This document shows, piece by piece, positions 60,232-64,000 of a DNA stretch of 64,000 nucleotides. Positions within the stretch are counted from its first letter, which is position 1, and every line of letters starts with the position of its first letter. The translations under genes were made by a program, and so were the position numbers. Location: positions 1-64,000 of the forward strand of contig CAVTEQ010000019.1 of assembly GCA_963733935.1 (NCBI GenBank), read 5' to 3'. The notes beneath the pieces were generated by a model, which did no database searches, was not told the origin of the DNA, and saw only the letters and a program-made list of their open reading frames with translations. The DNA is from JAHFUA01 sp963733935. Its GTDB lineage: Bacteria; Acidobacteriota; Terriglobia; Terriglobales; Acidobacteriaceae.

Positions 60232-60357
60232 CCCGGGAGCGTATTGAGGGGATTTATGGCGTTGTCGTTTCGTGACGCTCGCTCCCGATCTAATCAGGGT
60301 GCGATAGGGACGCTCCTTATATCGATGTGAGAGTCATCCGGTTTCATATTGCTGTTG

Positions 60358-61128
60358 ATGGAAGCGCAACCATCGCCTATGTCATCCCTTAAACTGGACC
60401 TGTCTACTATCACGGTAGTGGTTGCCGATGCGGACGTCATGGCCTGCCGTCTGCTCGCGGGCGGCCTGCGACGCTATCGCCAACTGCGCGTCCTGGAGTG
60501 TCACTTGCCGGCTGCGGGGATCCTGAAGAAGGTTTCCGAAGTGCGCCCTGACATTCTGCTGGTTGCTACCTCGCTCGCGGACGGCCCGCTCAGCGGACTG
60601 GCGGTGGCGCGCGAGCTTCATCGCAGCGAACCGGAAATCCGCGTGGTGGTGTTGCTCGACAGTCCGCAACGCGATCTGGTGGTGGAGGCCTTCCGTTCGG
60701 GGGCCAAGGGAGTGTTCTGCCGCTCGGATTTCGAGATCAAGGCGCTGTGGAAGTGCGTGGCCTCGGTGAACAGCGGACAGATTTGGGCCAACAGCCAGCA
60801 ATTGCAGTTCGTGATGGAGACATTCTGCGAAGCCGCGCCTCTGCACCTGGTCAACTCCGAGGGCATCGGCCTGCTGACCAAGCGCGAGGAAGACGTGGTT
60901 CGGCAGGTGGCCGAGGGCCTCAGCAATCGTGAGATCGCCGAGCATCTCAAGCTGAGCGAACACACGGTGAAGAATTATCTGTTCCGCATCTTCGAGAAGC
61001 TGGGCATCTCCAGCCGGGTTGAACTCGTGATGTATGCCGTCTCTGCCATCGAGAGAAGGCTGACCGTCCCCACCCACACTCTGGAAGAACTCCCGCCTGG
61101 GGGCAATTCCCACAAAGCCTCCGCTTAG
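60358..61128 (+). CDS. LuxR/NarL-type regulator with degenerate receiver
   Basis: 256 residues from ATG 60358. Receiver-like domain: TVVVADADVMACRLLAGGLR (acidic pocket kept), but DILLVATSLADGPLSGL shows Ala70 where the phosphorylated Asp belongs; the switch Ser is in VVVLLDSPQ and the Lys position reads VFCRSD (Arg). The C-terminal LuxR HTH is intact: LLTKREEDVVRQVAEGLSNR EIAEHLKLSEHTVKNYLFRI. Control is probably not by phosphorylation. It stands alone behind a 580-base region with paired dyads. Its stop overlaps the convergent dehydrogenase stop by 4 bases. Confidence 0.85.
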   Translation: MEAQPSPMSSLKLDLSTITVVVADADVMACRLLAGGLRRYRQLRVLECHLPAAGILKKVSEVRPDILLVATSLADGPLSGLAVARELHRSEPEIRVVVLLDSPQRDLVVEAFRSGAKGVFCRSDFEIKALWKCVASVNSGQIWANSQQLQFVMETFCEAAPLHLVNSEGIGLLTKREEDVVRQVAEGLSNREIAEHLKLSEHTVKNYLFRIFEKLGISSRVELVMYAVSAIERRLTVPTHTLEELPPGGNSHKASA

Positions 61129-62156
61129 GCCGGCAGGGGAAGCATGGTGAGCACGGCTCGGCCCGTGATTCGGCCCTGGCGCAATTGCTGCAGTGCGTCG
61201 TTGGCCTCCGGCCAGGGACGCGCGGCAATTTGACAATGCAGCTTTCCCGCCTCCGCCAAAGCCAGCACTTCGCGCAGGTCCTGGCGGGTGCCTACGGCAG
61301 AAGCGCGGATGCAAACTTCACCTGCCGCCATCATGATGGGCGGGAAGCAGAGATTCTCAGCCGGCAAACCCACCACCAGCAGCATTCCCCTCGGCCGGAG
61401 GCAGCGGAAGGCGGTATCGTAGGCTGCCTTGGCAGCCGAGGTTACCAGGGCTACGTGGACGCCGCCTCGTTTTCGCAGTTCCCGCGCCACATCGCCGCTG
61501 GCGGCATGGATCGCGCTTGCGGCGCCCAGAGATGTGGCGAGCGCCAGCTTTTCCTCCGCGATATCGACGGCGATCACCTCCGCTCCCATACCCGCGCCGA
61601 TCTGCACCGCGAGGTGTCCTAACCCGCCAATGCCGAACACCGCCAGGCGCTCGCCCGGCAGAAGGGCGCTTTGCTTCAGGGCGCGGTAGGCAGTGAGTCC
61701 CGCGCACAACAACGGCGCCGCTTCCACCGGCGAAAGGGACGCAGGGATTTTGACTATGTGGCTGGCAGGAGCCTTGAGGAATTCGGCGAAGCCGCCGTCG
61801 ACCGTCACGCCGGTGATCTTCTGCTTGGGGCAGAGATTTTCGTTCCCCTCGCGACAGGGCTCGCAACTTCCGCAGGTCCAGTGGATCCAGGGCACGCCGA
61901 CGCGGTCGCCGATCTCAGAGTCGCCGGCCGCGCTGCCTTTCTCCACCACGCGGCCGACTACCTCGTGCCCGAGAATCAGCGGCCGCTTGGTGATTCCGGC
62001 AAACTGCTTCCAATCGCCGTCGGCCACGTGCAGGTCGGAGTGGCACACCCCGCAAGCTTCGACTTGAATCAAGACCTCATCGGCGGAGGGCTCGGGGCAG
62101 GGAACCTCCTCGATGACGAGAGGCTCTTTGAACTGGTGCAGGACGGCGGCTCGCAC
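61125..62156 (-). CDS. Zinc-dependent alcohol dehydrogenase
   Basis: 343 residues, medium-chain dehydrogenase. Catalytic zinc ligands: Cys in EACGVCHSDLHVADGD and His-Glu in LILGHEVVGRVVEKG. Structural zinc: CGSCEPCREGNENLC. NAD-binding: LAVFGIGGLGHLAVQIGAGM. The pattern fits the bacterial AdhP/AdhT class (NAD-dependent, primary alcohols to aldehydes). Lone gene, with a 113-base gap to the BlaI-type gene upstream. Confidence 0.95.
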   Translation of the reverse strand: MRAAVLHQFKEPLVIEEVPCPEPSADEVLIQVEACGVCHSDLHVADGDWKQFAGITKRPLILGHEVVGRVVEKGSAAGDSEIGDRVGVPWIHWTCGSCEPCREGNENLCPKQKITGVTVDGGFAEFLKAPASHIVKIPASLSPVEAAPLLCAGLTAYRALKQSALLPGERLAVFGIGGLGHLAVQIGAGMGAEVIAVDIAEEKLALATSLGAASAIHAASGDVARELRKRGGVHVALVTSAAKAAYDTAFRCLRPRGMLLVVGLPAENLCFPPIMMAAGEVCIRASAVGTRQDLREVLALAEAGKLHCQIAARPWPEANDALQQLRQGRITGRAVLTMLPLPA

Positions 62157-62269
62157 GCTTTTGCCTCCGTGATCGTCAGGGGATCAGCCGATCGCAGACC
62201 TGGTGCGCACCATCGAATTCACCGCCAGCCTTAAACCAGCGGCGAGATCACAGCCGCGTATGAAGTTAT

Positions 62270-62692
62270 TCAGGGCTGCTCCCTGCTCCGCAGTTCTCGG
62301 CGCTTGCGCTCGATGGCGCGTTGCAGTTGCTCCAGCAGGGCGGCGTCGTGCTGGCTGACCGCGTCCACCAGGAAGGAGAGCAGCACGGAGGATTGCGCGG
62401 AGCCTCCGAAAACTTGCTGGACCACGCCGGCGAGCCTCATGCCTTCAAATTCCACCTGCGTCTGCCGGGGAGAATAGCGGTAGGCGCGGCCGTCGGAGGC
62501 ACGGTCGAGCAGGCCTTTCTTGTGCAGGCGGTCGAGGGTGGTCATGATGGTGGTGTAGGCGGAATCGGCGAAACCGTCCCCGAGCAACTCCCGGACGGTG
62601 GCATTGCCGCGCTTCCACAAGGCGCCGAGCAACGCGCTCTCCAGCGGTCCCAGCCTGCTGGCCATCCCCGGCTTTTTCCCCCGGTGCCACAT
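62270..62692 (-). CDS. BlaI/MecI-family transcriptional repressor
   Basis: 140 residues from ATG 62692 with GGAGAAG upstream. Winged helix: LGPLESALLGALWKRGNATV RELLGDG, YTTIMTTLDRLHKKGLLDRA, GRAYRYSPRQTQVEFEGM, then a dimerisation helix (LLSFLVDAVSQHDAALLEQL). Repressors of this family are usually cleaved by a BlaR1 sensor, but no sensor gene is seen in the window. It is 70 bases from the TonB receptor stop on the same strand. The target is not evident. Confidence 0.88.
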   Translation of the reverse strand: MWHRGKKPGMASRLGPLESALLGALWKRGNATVRELLGDGFADSAYTTIMTTLDRLHKKGLLDRASDGRAYRYSPRQTQVEFEGMRLAGVVQQVFGGSAQSSVLLSFLVDAVSQHDAALLEQLQRAIERKRRELRSREQP

Positions 62693-62762
62693 GCCGATCT
62701 TCTCCCCCGATGCCTCGCCGCTAGCATAGATGCAACGCCCTAATACATCAAGCCGGCGACGC

Positions 62763-64000
62763 TCAGAAGCTGACTCTGACGCCGACCTGGGCTGCGAAGG
62801 GGATTCCCACCGTAGTTCCCGGCCCGAAGAAATCTCCCAGACCGCCGGCCGGCACCTCAAGCTGTTTCAGCGAAGTGATGCCGATTACACCCCCCGGCAC
62901 GAATTGGCCCGGCGGCAATGGCAGCGCCGCCACGTTGGTGACGAAGTTCGCCCCCGGGTTGTTCCGGTTGAACAGATTAAAGAACTCGATAAACGGCATC
63001 ACCGTCCAGCCTTCCCGGAATTTGACCGGCCGCGCTACCCGCAGATCCACCTGGATGTAAGGCGTGCCGCGGAATTCATCGAGGCTGGTCGGAACTCCAT
63101 TAACCGAAATGCGCTGGTCGCCTTCCGCGGTCGTGATGGTAAACGGCCGCGCGCTTTCCGCCTGCGTCAGCGTGCTCAGTTCGAAGCCGCCCGGGGCATG
63201 GAAAATTCCTGAAAGGACGAACCGGTGCCTAACATCCTCTCCCGAAGGGCCGTAATCTCCCGGCGCGAACGGGTTCAGCGGATCGCAAACGCCATTCACG
63301 TAATCCCACAGCTCGCCCAGAACGCAACCCCAGGTCTTGGCGCTCGAGAGCGTGTAGTGGGCAATCAGGCTGGCGCGCCGCGTATTCCCCTGCAGGCGAA
63401 TCATCAAGGCGTCATAGCTGCTGCGATTGTCCGACTTAAACAGGTCGAGGTCGGGGAAGGAATACGCGCGGTATCCGTGCATTCCCGTCTCGCGGGTGTA
63501 GTCCGCGCCCAGGATCCAGTGATCGTTGAAGGCATGCTGGATTCCCGCCGTGGCGTGAATGGCGTAAGGAGTGCGATAGTGCGGATCGATAATCGCTCCT
63601 CCCGCGCCGCTCCCGTTCACGGCTTGCAGCGCCGCTACCCATCCGTTCTGCGCCAGGTCGCTGTAATAAAGACCAAACCCGGCACGGAGCACCGTCTTCT
63701 CGCCACTGCCGGGAGCATAAGCAATCCCAAGGCGTGGCGCAAAAGCCTTGCGGTAGTCGTGCGGCGCCCCGTTGATCCCGAGGGCCTGCAGGTCTGGGTA
63801 CGACGGATTCTGCGTCTGGTCCCGTCCCGATGCGGTGAGCAACCCGAACGTCGTGTCCCAGCGCAGCCCATAGTTCACCGTCAGGTTTCGGGAAACGCGC
63901 CAGGAATCCTGGGCATAGAATCCCAACCGCCGGACGCTTTGGGTGAAGCTGCCGTCGCCCGCCGGGGTCTGCGCGCAGGCCACGTCTGCTGGCGGGGCGT
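62763..64000 (-). CDS. TonB-dependent receptor, C-terminal part (runs off the right edge)
   Basis: The minus-strand frame is open to the window end and encodes at least 410 residues of an Oar-like outer-membrane barrel: VRRLGFYAQDSWRVSRNLTV NYGLRWD, PRLGIAYAPGSGEKTVLRAG FGLYYSD, HATAGIQHAFNDHWILGADY, DVRHRFVLSGIFHAPGGFEL, MPFIEFFNLFNRNNPGANFV and the terminal VGVRVSF with C-terminal Phe. Plug and N-terminal domains lie beyond the edge. A second member of the family present at 40865-44255. Confidence 0.88.
   Translation of the reverse strand, partial: APPADVACAQTPAGDGSFTQSVRRLGFYAQDSWRVSRNLTVNYGLRWDTTFGLLTASGRDQTQNPSYPDLQALGINGAPHDYRKAFAPRLGIAYAPGSGEKTVLRAGFGLYYSDLAQNGWVAALQAVNGSGAGGAIIDPHYRTPYAIHATAGIQHAFNDHWILGADYTRETGMHGYRAYSFPDLDLFKSDNRSSYDALMIRLQGNTRRASLIAHYTLSSAKTWGCVLGELWDYVNGVCDPLNPFAPGDYGPSGEDVRHRFVLSGIFHAPGGFELSTLTQAESARPFTITTAEGDQRISVNGVPTSLDEFRGTPYIQVDLRVARPVKFREGWTVMPFIEFFNLFNRNNPGANFVTNVAALPLPPGQFVPGGVIGITSLKQLEVPAGGLGDFFGPGTTVGIPFAAQVGVRVSF

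Larger units (their letters stand above)
59776..60357. other. Intergenic region before the LuxR-type gene
   Basis: About 580 bases without a convincing gene. It holds two TGTTC-N8-GAACA dyads and a seven-codon frame behind a strong ribosome site. Confidence 0.5.

Noticed and set aside
62700..62760. BlaI operator (TACA-N2-TGTA) upstream of the repressor
   Set aside because: Only a loose GATG...CATC dyad is present; it does not match the known operator.

Overview
The window is GC-rich and looks like a chromosome segment of an Acidobacteriota member (Terriglobia/'Koribacter'-like). Lineage clues are a VWFA-related protein of the acidobacterial type (44.4-46.5 kb), two TonB-dependent receptors of the Oar/carboxypeptidase-regulatory type, a secreted DUF5666 protein, small proteins that recur in that phylum, and GC-rich REP-like hairpins after genes. 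Many conserved genes are interrupted by single-base frameshifts but not by nonsense codons. I read most of these as sequencing indels and give the span of the whole gene with approximate break points.

Layout. 0-5.5 kb is a gene graveyard: remnants of a CheB methylesterase, a histidine kinase, a transposase, a tyrosine recombinase and a Fis-type helix-turn-helix, plus two response regulators that lack the phosphoacceptor Asp. 5.5-10.3 kb holds a CBS protein, a frameshifted TspO, an SDR-DUF2867 protein, a cupin, a DksA/TraR zinc protein and an orphan PD-(D/E)XK-like protein. 10.3-17.3 kb is a mobile-element module: an internally deleted IS with terminal inverted repeats, minus-strand phage-like small genes whose spacers carry similar hairpins, a long run of inverted repeats, an excisionase-like gene and an integrase beside tRNA-Asn.

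17.5-33.6 kb is core metabolism: a prolyl oligopeptidase; a polyphosphate cluster (CHAD, Ppx/GppA, SixA, Ppk) with PhoP-like boxes; a STAS protein; a formylglycine-generating-enzyme-like protein followed by a thioredoxin-fold protein with an in-frame TGA at the redox position and a SECIS-like hairpin (probable selenoprotein); a two-domain FAD/Fe-S oxidoreductase; a metallo-beta-lactamase; and an amidohydrolase plus MFS pair downstream of a perfect CRP/FNR-type site. 33.9-46.5 kb is a plus-strand series: RND efflux (adaptor, permease, TolC), DUF5666, TonB receptor, VWFA protein.

46.6-58.6 kb is one minus-strand exopolysaccharide operon, starting with a NusG-like antiterminator and continuing through the initiating glycosylphosphotransferase, flippase, polymerase/ligase, three glycosyltransferases, WecG-type transferase, Wzc-like kinase and Wza-like exporter to an intrinsic terminator. 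A palindrome array and a TetR regulator lie upstream. The right end has a LuxR-type regulator without phosphoacceptor, an alcohol dehydrogenase, a BlaI-type repressor and the C-terminal part of a second TonB receptor.
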